From: Apostichopus parvimensis
Taxonomy: Eukaryota > Echinodermata > Holothuroidea > Aspidochirotida > Stichopodidae
Assembly (NCBI GenBank): GCA_000934455.1
Contig: KN885083.1
Span: 39,424-62,419 of the forward strand
Direction of reading: 5' to 3'
DNA: 22,996 nucleotides
Part shown: one piece after another, positions 1 through 10,800 of the stretch
How positions within the stretch are numbered: position 1 is the stretch's first letter
Layout of the letters: every line of letters begins with the position of its first letter
Made by a program: the position numbers and the translations under genes
Notes under the pieces: generated by a model
Seen by the model: only the letters and a program-made list of their open reading frames with translations
What the model was told of the DNA's origin: nothing
The model's database searches: none

Positions 1-469
1 ATTTGTTTAAGTCTTGTTATGTTAAGGCTTTCGCCATGCATTTTACCAGCAGTGCAATTAAGAACATATTTCACTGTGAATAAAATATATCGTTCCATCC
101 AATGCATGGCTCTACTCTCAGATTTATGTCAGCATTTTGTATTTAAAATTCATGAAGTTTTGTTTGAAATTGTTGGCAATAAACTACGGTTTTCAAACAA
201 TAAAAGAAGAAAAAAAATTCATTTATTTTGGTGTAATTAATAGCTGTGTTTTAGGTGAAATCTGAAGTTTTCCTCACTATAGGATAGGGTAGAGTTTACC
301 CTACTTTTACGGATGCAACTTCTGTTGCCACCACTTTTTGGGGTAACCTAAATTTACCTCTTAAGGTGGTGAAATGTTTCCCTTTCTTTAAGGGAAATGT
401 GAATTTTCCTTCATAAGAGGAATACCTCCATGTTACCTAGTGTGGGAAATCTTAGATTACACCACAAAG

Positions 470-479
470 TGGTGGCAGC
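470..479 (+). promoter_or_regulatory. Possible retroelement primer-binding site (copy A)
   Basis: TGGTGGCAGC follows ...accacaaag. Ten bases starting TGG and complementary to a tRNA-Leu 3' end (GCTGCCACCA) just after a CA are typical of a Ty3/Gypsy minus-strand primer site. If so, the sequence before about 467 would be an LTR end. I cannot show a paired LTR, so this is weak. Confidence 0.3.
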
Positions 480-1059
480 CTGGTTGAACCCACTATTTGA
501 TAACATATTTTTTGGAAAGTGTATCTAGTACCATAAGCTATTACCCAACCATTTTTATTACGATTAACAAAACACGTCGCTTGTCAACCAGACAAATATG
601 ATCAAGAGAAGCTCTGGATAAAGGGATAACATGATCAAACCGTAAAACAGTATCTTTTTTTATTATTCGTGACCAGACTTGGACAATACAGAGGAACTTT
701 GCTGAAGAAGACTGGATTGCCAAGAAGAGACATAAAACCTTCGATTTACCGGCATATTGAGAGAAAAAACCTTCCGCCAGCCTACCATGATTCGTTCCGT
801 GTCATACTATTGGTAAGCCTACCGAAGTTAAACTGTGCTGCTGTCATGCACAGGGGCGTTTGTTTCTTAAATCAAGTGTCAGTGTTGTTCAATAACTGAC
901 ACGATAAAGACACACGCTTCATGTAGCCAATGTATTGGCAATCAGGTTTATGTATAGTTATTGTGGTATAATTGTTGTGTTGTTTGGTTTTTAGACTACT
1001 GTATTAATTTTTAATAAAAGTAAGCCAGCCCACGTTATGTATGCTTGACAACTTACATT

Positions 1060-1667
1060 CCTATATTTCTTTGATTGTGTAGGTAATAACGTTAGCCTAG
1101 CCAAGGTCCTGGCAGTACAAAATTGCATAGCCAATGCAATGACGCGCCTAGACCTAGTCAAAAATATCACAGAACTTGGTATTCTAAAAGACTTTGTTGG
1201 TGTGTTGACCAGCATACACGTAGTAATCTGTACAACGCGGGTTCAGGTTCTTCAAAATTGTGCAGCTAGATTAGTCCTTGGATGTGGGCTTCAGGATGTG
1301 CATGATAATCCAATTCTACTGAGAGATAGCCATTCGTACAGAACTAGATCTATCTGCTCTACTAATATTTTACTTGCTCCAGTAAGATCTGGGAATGGAA
1401 AGGGTCATTTACATTTTCTAGAGGCAGGTCTTGGAACAGTCTTCCCACAAATTTGAAATGCTTGCCAAATGTTAATATTTAAAACGCAATATGAAAACTT
1501 CTATATTTTGTTTAGATGTGTGATATTTGTTTGTCTATATTTTTGCCGTCCATTTTGTGCGTTTGGCTGTTAACCGTTTTCTCCTGCATATTATTGTATA
1601 TGTATTATTTATTGATGGCTCCTCTGAGCAGGACTAACCTCATTAAAGATGGCAATAATAAAATTTA
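1060..1667 (+). pseudogene. LINE reverse-transcriptase 3' end, deleted (copy A)
   Basis: Same element as in copy B but missing about 68 bp (B 21180-21247) and about 113 bp (between B 21313 and 21426). These remove the DYCSVVW segment and the LKWLNVRQR to HGLAP segment. The VQVLQNCAARLVLG block survives at about 1241-1285 and the RDSHSYRTRS stretch follows at about 1318. The shortened frame is open from 1139 to 1456, but only because the deletions joined different frames, so it is not a functional gene. The 3' tail ends near 1667. Confidence 0.72.
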
Positions 1668-2689
1668 AAAACAATATGATAGGAATATTGTAAAGTTAGT
1701 CAAATGATTAAACATAACGATTTTGGTGTAACGCCACAATGATTTTGAGGAGTTTACAGTGGCGATATTTGCCTGGTTTGACTGTAATAACATTACTGCA
1801 AGTTCGAAAAGCGTGCAGTATTGTTAACTAGTATATGCAGTAAGGTCTGCCTCACATTAAGGGCATCGATGCAACTTGCAAAACCAAGTGTAAAGAAATT
1901 TGACGAATGTGTCAGTGCGCTTAAAACACACATTTTCCGCCTAAGCGATAAATAATAATGGTTACCATGGAAGTTAAAGTTAATAATCAATGACTTGTCA
2001 AATTCCTTACACTCACAAAACAAACACATACAGACATCGATTACCTAGACACAAACGTCCATACAAAGTGTTTTCAATTTAAGTTCGATGAGGTGTAACC
2101 GAACTTGACTAAATTCAACTAAAGTTAACAAAAGATATTTACAAATCACACGGTTTTCACATCAGTGATCTCACAAGGCTCTAAACACCTTTATTCTTGT
2201 GCATTGGCCAGGCATTTCATATACAACACTTTGTAAGAATTCCCATATACCAATGCACTGATTTTGATTATCCAAGGTTAAAGCCTTGAAACAAACGCCG
2301 AGGGCTTTCATGAGAGATGTTTGACTTAACGTCTTCTGTTAAATTATCACGAAAGGTTGTTGTGGAGAGATCCGTCCCTTCTATGACAAGAACGCACGGC
2401 TGTGCAGGATGAATGTTTATGCTTGCTAGGTAATGTTCCTTACTGATGCTCTCCTAGAGTAAAAATGAAAATATAATTAGATACTACATTAGCCAATGTA
2501 GATGTACGAATACAATCTGCCCCTAAAGTATCACATTTGTTCATTGAATAAGATAACCCCTCCACCACACCGGCCACCTTCAACCAGAGACAACCAAAAT
2601 GCAAGTTAGATTCCTCTAGCATGGAGTATATTGGAGGTTATGTTTTGTGGGGAAGTTACGATGGTGATTAACACCCGAAACTCATAGCT

Positions 2690-2775
2690 GACACAGTAAC
2701 TACTTGTGTTATGAACACAAAGTAGCAATTACTGATGCACGGTTGTGGGACATGAACAGTAGTTGCAGTAGCAAT
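2690..2775 (+). repeat. Short repeat, first member
   Basis: Shares a stretch like aaagtagcaattactgatg ... cacggttgt ... catgaacagtagttgc with 3040-3125, about 350 bp downstream. The two are clearly related but diverged. The first member spans the point where copies A and B part. Confidence 0.6.
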
Positions 2776-4428
2776 ATTAGTGTGCGTTAAGTAATACGAT
2801 TCAAAAATGAAGTCGTATTTAGTCGTTTTATGCTATAGGTAGGCCTATTGATATGCCCGAAAATGGCCTTTCTTCGTTCTCGGCATGACAAATTGGCTTA
2901 ATTTAAAGAGAGGTGTGAACTGGAATCCAGCGGAACCGTACAACCTTTAATCCATCTCATAGGCATTCTCATCTTCATAGACTCCTTGTCCTTCGCGCAG
3001 TTCTTTGTCTTACATTGGAACAAGTTAACAGTGTCACCTGTAACATATGTTACCGTGTTACGGCACAAAAAGTAGTAATTACAGATGCACAGTTGTCGTG
3101 CATGAACAATAGTTGCGGTACCAGCTAGGAGTATCAGCTGTGATTAAATATTAATAATTATGTGCAATGTGCAGGGAAGCACATATCTTCCTCTTTACAG
3201 ACAGTTCCTGGACCAGTATTTGAAGGTTTATCCAATATCATGAAACAAAATTTTAAAGCATATTCATGTTTGGTTTATATGAAGTGGAACATCAATATTC
3301 CATCCGATGACATTGACATATGCACTGATAAGGAAACATCCAATGCAAAAACTTTGCTCTGGTGTAGCTAATTAATACAAATTCTACCTATATGAGACGT
3401 GTGGTAAAGTGTAATTTAATTTTGATGGTACTGACAAAGGAGTTAGCTAAGCAAACCTAGGTCTACATAACTTAATATTGACACATCAATTATCCATTGT
3501 TAGTAGAGTTTGCACTAAAACATTGTGCAAGATTGACTGCACTTGAACAGTTATATTCGATACTGGTCTACGTATCCTGACCATGGTCTCGATACCTAGT
3601 GAATCTCATGGAACAAAAGATAAAATATAAGTTAAATATCAACAAACTACATTTTATGTGAAATATATCAAGAAAACGGTGGAATGAATTAATAAAGAAA
3701 CACTGGAAAACGTCATAATGTTACTACTTGTAAAGGGAAAGCAATCAGTCTCCTTTTAATTATTACAGACTATTTTATTGTGCCTTTAAGACAAGAAAGC
3801 CATCCACTTATTTATTTACCTATAGGGACCAATTTCCTCATATTTTCAAACTTCTTTCTTGCATGACAATATTGTACATGCAGATCTGGTATTACAAACC
3901 ACCAGTCCACAACTTTACTAGGCATAAATCAAGTGTGACTTAAAGTTTGCACAAGTGTTACTTAAAGTTTGCAGGAACCAATCTAATTAACTAAGTTGTT
4001 TTTTGTTGTTTTTTTGTAAATAAAGAATTAATAAATTAGGCAATAAATTAAAGATCACTTTTTCCAAAGATAAATACTCTATAAACTTTCATGTCACTTT
4101 CGCCACCAGCTAGCTAAGATTTGATATCACCAACTATGTAAGTATTTGTCTAGAGAAATGTTGAACCTACACTCCTCGAAAGACATTTAGACACTTGTTA
4201 AGTTAAAGTTCTTATGTTATTTCAGTTTGACATGTTTACATGCGTGTACTGTTGGGACATTTTGGCATGTGGTATACATGCGACATGTCATTACGTTGCT
4301 TTCTAACAGACCCGGGACGTGACGATTATGTTTTCATCGGCCGACTGTCCAACGTTTAACGATGTTTCCGTAAACCTTCCTCGAATGTTATAGAGACTTC
4401 GACACTTTCATACCAACTTGTTCTACAA
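2766..4428 (+). other. Copy A segment absent from copy B; no gene seen
   Basis: About 1.66 kb of AT-rich sequence with no convincing coding region, no terminal inverted repeats and no TG..CA ends. The pentamer agttg lies at both boundaries (2761-2765 and 4429-4433). That could be a target-site duplication of an insertion in A or the microhomology of a deletion in B. Confidence 0.6.
3040..3125 (+). repeat. Short repeat, second member
   Basis: Diverged partner of 2690-2775 (aagtagtaattacagatgc, then catgaacaatagttgcgg). Present only in copy A, inside the segment missing from copy B. Confidence 0.6.
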
Positions 4429-4557
4429 AGTTGGGCGTTAACTGGCCCGGGTATTTGTCCTACGTAAGAGATATGTTACAGCGTCGAAGGCATTTGGTAC
4501 CTTGAAGTCTTACTGTATTTTGTTTTTCTGTAGAAGGAATACTTTTTATGCACAACA

Positions 4558-5104
4558 GATACGGTACATCGTAATTACATATAAATGTGGATAGTTCCCT
4601 AGCCCCTAATCCAAATTTCTTAATTGTGCCTGAATTCTTGTTTCATTCTACCCTTACGGTTCCTCATCTGTACCACGAAAGAAAAACTCAAAATCTTTGA
4701 ATTACAGCAAATCAGTTTCACGGAAGGAACATCCAAGTCAAACGAATTCTCCTCGCGTAACCGCGCAAGTTATCTTAAGCATTAAGTGGTTATACACCGA
4801 CACGCTGCAAAGACATCAAATTGCCAAAGGTTTACGATCAAAGACGCGCGCATGAACTGGTTCTACTTTTTTATTCTTAAGAAGTCATCGACTTAGGGCA
4901 TTCGACACTATACAAAATCTTTGATGTTCGTAAAAATTGTTTTGTTGTAGGTTTTCCTCTAACCTTTGACTTGTCGATGATGTTTGACCTCAGTTACTAT
5001 TGCAATCTCACATTTTGATAGTACTTGGACTTCCAGTTATACCTGGTTGAAGATTTATGTCAATTCAGTATTTCAGTATTTCCCTTTGGATATTAACCAA
5101 AATC
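4558..5104. other. Gene-free stretch
   Basis: No coding signal or recognisable element. Small open frames such as the one starting at 4984 have no motif or splice context. Confidence 0.5.
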
Positions 5105-5530
5105 ATTTTTCACTCAATTTGAACTCGGGCTTTCGTTCTGACGGTATGCAAGATACAAGTTTCCATCACGTGGTACCTTCCTACTAAGTTTAAAGAAATC
5201 GGGTCAGTCATTCAGAAGGAGTTTTTGGCACAAAATTGTAGAGCACGCATACAAGTATATAAATATATATATATTACACATCCAACCTGAGGATTCGTTA
5301 ACTTCAATTGTTCTGGTCTGTTGGGTTTTAATATTTTATTTGAAACCTTTGATACCACATGCGACACATTCAGGTCCTCAAACCGGCTTGACTGTGTACA
5401 TTTTCAGATTCAAGTTCCCACCATGAGGCATCCTTCTACCAAGCATGCATGAAGAAACTCAGTCCATCCGTTTAGCAAGAGTTTTTGACACAAAACTGTA
5501 GATATAACAGACACATCCACCCACGCAAAC
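5105..5530 (+). repeat. Diverged ~265-bp repeat pair with AT/AC-rich tails
   Basis: Two related units at about 5105-5270 and 5365-5530 share elements such as 'ttca...agaaggagtttttggcacaaaattgtag' versus 'agcaagagtttttgacacaaaactgtag', separated here by indels. The first ends in tatataaatatatatatat and the second in an acacatccaccc-type tail. The pattern suggests repeated insertion or duplication of one mobile-element 3' end. Family unknown. Confidence 0.5.
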
Positions 5531-5951
5531 ACATACGTTCACACCTACCCCTGATATGTACTTCCGTTCAACCTCTGTTACCTCATTATCAGTGACACCT
5601 TAGATAGCCATAATAGCCTTCAATGAATAACAAAATGCATCATTTCACCCACCCTACTTAAAGGGAGGATGAGATAAAATCAATTTAAAGCCTCAGAACT
5701 TCTAACAAGTCTACTATGTAAACAATATCGAGGTGAATTTCAATACCAATTGTTTGGGAAGATGCATACATTATGTAATGGTTCAAGCACTGTGTCATTA
5801 CCAAAGTGGGAAATTGGGCTGGACTATGTTTCAACCCCACTCTCACAGTTGTGATTAGTGATGCACTCCACAACGTCGCTGGATCGTTCAGCTGGATCCT
5901 TTGATCTCATAACAGTGCCATACAATATGATAAAGTTCTATTTCATAGTTA

Positions 5952-6913
5952 TGCCGGCGTCACACTGTCCCGAAATTGACACCAGACGGACACACGATAA
6001 AAGAAATGTTCAAATTTGGCTCTGATCGTAAAACATCGGGCCATTCATGAGGGCAACTTAAGCCATCGTATGACCGCTGGTGGAATTTTTCAGGTTCCGG
6101 CAGCAACTTCGTGAGCCATGGCAAAATCTTTGGCATGCCCAAAAAATTTGCCAGAAGACCATTTTCGTGTTGAATTCGTGTGTCCATTTTGCCCTCGTAA
6201 GGCCATCGTGAGGGCATCTTGTCAAATCCTGTCATCTTCGTTCTTACTTCGTGTGATCATCGGTGCCATCGGGCATTTTCGCCTCACGAAGACAATACGA
6301 AGGAAACAAAGAGCTGACCGATTGTCTTAGGAAGGCAACACGACTACGTGAAGCCCTCGCAGTGCCGTCGTGTAGCCATCGTATTATAGTACGATGACAT
6401 CGAGATGGGACCACGGTGTCGGTGAAGACAGCCAAATTTGAGTGCCTCAAGCATTTCCCAGGTGTCATGGTAACGTGGACATATGAAGGCCAGCCTCAGA
6501 GCATCTTCCTCAGTCAGTTCTAAACCCCTCTACAGAGTAGAGGCGTGTATAACTCCCAAAGCTACAATCACAATGAATCACAATTCAGTTCCTGCAGAAT
6601 GGCATACTTTGGTGATGAACCAGGAAAAATAAGGCAGCAGCATTGCTTCTTTTAATGCACCCCAGAGAACATGAGAACATACAGGCCCAACATCTCCTCA
6701 GCACCTCCGCAGCTTCGGCTGTTGATTGGTTCGGGCCAAGTTCGGGGCCATCTTCGTGCGAAATTCAAAATTCCATATTTGTATGACCATCTGGTGTCAA
6801 TTTTGAGACAGTGTGACTGCTGCTATCAAGATCGGGCCATCTTCGTGCGAAATTCAAAATTCCATATTCGTATGGCCATCTAGTGTCAATTTCGGGATAG
6901 TGTGACGCCTGCA
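5952..6913. mobile_element. Non-autonomous DNA transposon with TIRs and TTA target duplication
   Basis: The left end (from 5952) starts TGCCGGCGTCACACTG, and the reverse complement of the right end (to 6913) starts TGCAGGCGTCACACTA. The match continues through 'TCCCGAAATTGACAC' to about 35 bp with only three mismatches. TTA flanks both ends (5949-5951 and 6914-6916). A 3-bp TWA target duplication is the hallmark of PIF/Harbinger elements, so this is my leading assignment. Internal sequence is unusually rich in catcg and cttcgtg motifs on both strands, and no transposase frame is visible. The open frames inside (for example 5960-6235 minus and 6118-6330 plus) show no transposase motif. Confidence 0.75.
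6742..6913 (+). repeat. 89-bp tandem duplication of the transposon's right end
   Basis: The right-terminal sequence occurs twice, from gggcca at 6745 and again at 6834. Both copies include catcttcgtgcgaaattc and an approximate copy of the inverted repeat. The outer copy carries the complete end; the inner one is diverged (ggtgtcaattttgagacag). Confidence 0.75.
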
Positions 6914-6916
6914 TTA

Positions 6917-7706
6917 TCTAGAACTATTTTGGAGAATATGAAAACCTGATTAGGGATGAAATAGCTTAGTTAAGAACGTTAAAAGCTTACACCACGGAAT
7001 AAGTAACAAGCCTCAGTCGCAAACATAGCCTACATTAACGAGGAAGAGAATTTAAATCAGAAACATGATTAAATCTCCCAATTTATGTAAAAGAACTGTG
7101 TTACCAATATTTATCGAAGATCTTTCATGATAATATTGTAAAGTGTCTATATAAGTGCAACATATAAAGGAACAGAAATTAGAAAGTAAAATTGCCAAAC
7201 TGAAGGAAAGAATCTTGTCTGCTCTTTTAATGTGTCATGCATTTCTGGACATAGCAGTAGTTTACAAAACACATGTAATGCAGTATGCGCTTATGAAATA
7301 AGCTATTCCAACTGCTTTCCTTCATCAGCCTTCCCCATCCCCAACCCAAGCCACGAGTAGCTTGCAACTACGCCACTGCATATACGCAGCTAAATGACTT
7401 TTTTTGCAGCTCCACAAATTGAAAAAACACTCTCACTTTACGTAGATTATGAATTATGCGAACAAGCACACTGCTCCTGTTAGGGCACTGTTGCGAGAAA
7501 ATGCTGATAATCTACATGAAATCAATCTTGTAGCCACAGTGATTTTTTTATGTAGCCAGTTCGCGGGCCTCAATGCTTAATAACTGCCCCACTCCCATGG
7601 CAACGTTGAAAGATTACCTATCTATCTATACAATTGTTGAAGAGTCTGGACCCGAGTGCTACAGCACTGACAACACAAACAAACATAACTATGGAATTTT
7701 AATTCT
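6917..7706. other. Upstream region of the Ig gene, no gene seen
   Basis: AT-rich sequence that presumably holds the promoter or a 5' UTR exon of the Ig gene, though I cannot point to a convincing core promoter. The sequence gcaactacgccactg ending at 7378 resembles the right terminus of hAT-like elements (reverse complement cagtggcgtagttgc), but no matching left end is visible. Confidence 0.4.
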
Positions 7707-7739
7707 GTTTCCCTACTTTACTTTTGGATTTGTTTTTAG
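7707..7739 (+). promoter_or_regulatory. Probable splice acceptor of a 5' UTR intron
   Basis: A pyrimidine-rich stretch ending tgtttttag lies directly before the start exon of the Ig gene. A good acceptor this close to the ATG suggests an upstream non-coding exon. I could not locate that exon or a promoter in 6917-7700. Confidence 0.45.
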
Positions 7740-7825
7740 GTACCGTATGGGAAATCAACGCTTTATGAAATACTTGGTTTGGAGTTTAGTGTTTACACTT
7801 ACTATCTCGATTCAGTCATCCCACG
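7740..7825 (+). CDS. Ig gene exon 1: start codon and signal peptide
   Basis: Coding begins at ATG 7747 and runs 79 nt to the donor gtaagt at 7826, leaving one base of a split codon. The first 26 residues are MGNQRF, then a hydrophobic core (about 9-22), then polar QSSH, which is a typical secretory signal with cleavage near 24-27. A second ATG at 7765 would also give a good signal peptide; I chose the first because it has G at +4. A pyrimidine-rich run ending in AG lies at 7707-7739, only seven bases before the ATG. The exon may therefore start at 7740, after an intron in the 5' UTR, with the promoter further upstream. The frame stays open back to 7573 but shows no domain there. Confidence 0.75.
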
Positions 7826-10800
7826 GTAAGTCTGAAGGAAACGTCTCACAGACAAAAAAGTTCATTGTACATATTTTACATATGACTATTTTCATGTGCT
7901 CCAGTAGCATCGAAAAGGGGTTTAATAAGTGTTTGACTGCGGAGACTATAAATTTGCGATTCGTCATCCCAAGTAAACGATGAAAAGTTCAAATTCATTT
8001 CATTAGATTTACTCATTCTTCTTCCCTCAGATTAATGTGATTAAGATGTAAAACTGATTAAGTTCAACCAATTGTAAAGTAAGTTGCATCACATGTAGAA
8101 TGTAAAACGCTAGCAATATAACTTATTATTATAGTGATAATTCGAATCAGAGCTTATAGACTCGATACAGAATTACAATGATGGGATATGTCGAACAACA
8201 ACACACCTACAAAAATATTAATTTAGTGCCAATTCAAAGTACGGCCAAGAAATATCCAAGTATAAACAACGGATACCGTCTAGACATTGAGCATGTGCGT
8301 CTATAATTTGAACAAGTGCGCCTATAAATTGAACATGTGTGTCTAGAATTAGAAAATGTGTGGCTAACGTGTAATTGTTCTAGAACAATTGAATGTAGGT
8401 CAAGAGAAAAAACAATTTTTTTAAATATAATTTATTTAGATTTGAGACGTGAGAATACACGAGTAGCCACGTTCCCGTTGATACAATAACTCAATATTAA
8501 GCAGCTTACAAATTACATGAAATATAGTCATGACATTATGTTCAACGAGTTAAAGATTACTTGTGAGTCAAAGCACATATATGGGACACAGCCCGGCCAT
8601 TCGGAAGGGCGTTGTAATAGAATAGCTTGTCCCCCGGTACTGTGCTATACTGACCAGTGGGTTTTACCCAACATCCTGTTGCTTTCATCGATGGATCTTT
8701 TCTCCTATGCAACCATCTGTATTTCCAGTCACATTGTAAGTCCTTTAGTTCGAACATGTTTGCATTCCTATCACCATAGAAAAGGGAAGGCGAAAAAAAG
8801 GCCTTCGTTCTGCATTTATTTCTTTGCATTTCTTTTCGGCGGAGCCGTTGACTTATAAAGAAATATCTTAGATATATGTGAACAGCTATTAAGCAGCTGC
8901 GGGAAACGGTAAGAAGTAGATTATACGGATCTCATGAATCGTTCCTCCTCTTCTGTCCGTGATTTCTCTCACATTCAATCCTTGGTGCAATTTTACATTT
9001 TGTGATGACCTCTTAAAAGCAGTAAATGTCGGGTATATATGCCTACCAATTTCATAGAACTGAATTTCTAACTTGCTCTGCAATAAGCGTTGCCGTTTTC
9101 CTCGCTTTTACTTGGAACCCTTATCTATATTAAAGCTGTGATTGGTACATAATGAGATTTTAAGATGTCACTGACGATGTATTCTCACTCTATTTCAATG
9201 TATTTCTCATCTAAAATTTCAAATCTTAGTGTTTGCAGAGAATCATTGCGCATCTCCCCAACATGGCTACTTCGGACAAAAAGGCATCATTAGTTGCAAC
9301 ATCGATCAAGGAATAGACAAAGTATATTGGTTTAATAAAACTGACGAGTACCATCATTCTTTTATTAGAATGGAGGACGGACATATAGGTGGATCTGGTT
9401 ACAAAAGCAAGGAATACGACATATTACAAAATGGATCCCTTGTTATCTGGAATGTACAGTACAAACATAACCAATCGTACCAAGTCACACTTCGTTTCAA
9501 TGAATCCCAAGTTGATTTGCGTGTTGACTTTTTTGTCATTGGTGAGTAATTGTCAAGTTCATATAAACTATGCATCCATGATCAGAATGGTGCCAAGAAT
9601 CGCCTGAATTAATATAACACCACACAAAGTAATACAAAATGATCTTCTAAACACGTAATTTAAGCAAGTAATGAGAATTCAATCTTTAAGAGTGTTCAGG
9701 GTGACCACTTCAAGCTGTTCTGGGTAAAGTTAGCTCTGAGAGAGTGAAATCACTCACTCTTGTTAGACATTAATATACATGAAGTCATTCTTTGATATGA
9801 GAGACTTTAACTTCTTTAGTCAGTAATGATCATCTTGAACATACCAAAGAACGAATTCTCATTTCTCGAAATTATGGTGTGTACATCCCGTATGATTGTT
9901 ACTTGTCTTTATGTGCCACTCAAGCTTAAATACAATGTTTTTATTTCCGTGTCCATGTAAAGCGAAATCTACCAAAACAGTAAGGTAAAAATTGAACTTC
10001 TGCCTGATTGAAAGTATAGTAACTTTATTAGTTCTTAGACTTTAAAACTAATTCTTTGAATATACCAATTAATGGATCGGGTCATCTTAAGAGACGTCTG
10101 TATGCTGCTCCGAAATATCAAAAAACCGTTTGGCCAACATAGTCAACTTTAATTGCCGAAATGTTGTGCCAAGGTGCTGGTGCTCCTAGGCGAACAGTTA
10201 GGCCTACAGTCATTTAATGCGGGGCCAACATATTGCCTATTATATATTATTCACAAGTAATGGGAATTCAATCTTAAAGAGTGTTCAGGGTGACCAATAT
10301 AAGCTGTTCTGAGTAAAATTAGCTCTGAAAGAGTAAAATCATTCACTTGTGTTAGACATGAAGTCACCCCCCTGATAAGAGCGACTTCCACTTCTTTAGT
10401 ATATTGAGATCATCTCGAACACACCAAAGAACGAGTTCTCATTCTTCGTAATGTATGGTGTGTACAACCCATTAGAATGTTACTTGCCTTTACTTACCTG
10501 TCACATATAAAAACATATTTTTTATTTGCGTGTCCATTTAAACCGAAAGGTCCGACGACTTCAAACAGCGATAGCACGTTACCAAGTGAAGTGACCAGTA
10601 TTGTACAATCTACCAAAGTAGGTAAGAATACATTTAAAATATCAATCATTTTATTGGTTTATGTACTACTTTAAAACTAATGAAATGATGATGGACTAAT
10701 TTTCTCTCCTTTCAGAGAAGTTGTCTTTGTTTTTTATAAAACGTGCTTTAAAAGTTGAACCATGTACATTCGTGTTTATTTAATCGGAATCACCATAAGC

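Larger units (their letters stand above)
1..4557 (+). repeat. Long direct repeat, copy A
   Basis: From base 1 the sequence matches 20042 onward with only a few differences per hundred bases, apart from indels. The match runs to 2765, and after an unmatched 2766-4428 it resumes at 4429-4557 against 22868-22996. Copy A has about 56 extra bases near 860-915 and lacks two internal pieces of the LINE fragment that copy B keeps. It is a mosaic of transposon remnants. The true left end lies at or before the window edge. Confidence 0.9.

Noticed and set aside
669-1082. Candidate host exon in copy A: good acceptor near 675, donor gtaagc at 813, acceptor at 1082, with a similar open frame in copy B.
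   Set aside because: Joining across the donor and acceptor reaches a stop within six codons in both copies. Similarity between A and B reflects recent duplication, not selection.
1793-2622. Minus-strand open frames in copy A, repeated at 21823-22152 in copy B.
   Set aside because: Frames of 60-109 codons with no domain. Their repetition is explained by the long duplication.
5960-6330. Open frames inside the DNA transposon on both strands.
   Set aside because: They follow from the low stop density of its repeated catcg-type words. No transposase motif is visible.
7364-7378. A sequence like the right terminus of a hAT-type element (ends acgccactg).
   Set aside because: No matching left terminus or target duplication, and too short to support alone.
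7573-7746. Upstream extension of the signal-peptide frame to an earlier ATG.
   Set aside because: It would bury the signal peptide 58 residues inside the protein, and a strong splice acceptor at 7739 separates it from the start exon.
8517-8858. Overlapping open frames on both strands within intron 1 (113 and 90 codons).
   Set aside because: No recognisable motif, no splice context, and frames of this size occur by chance.
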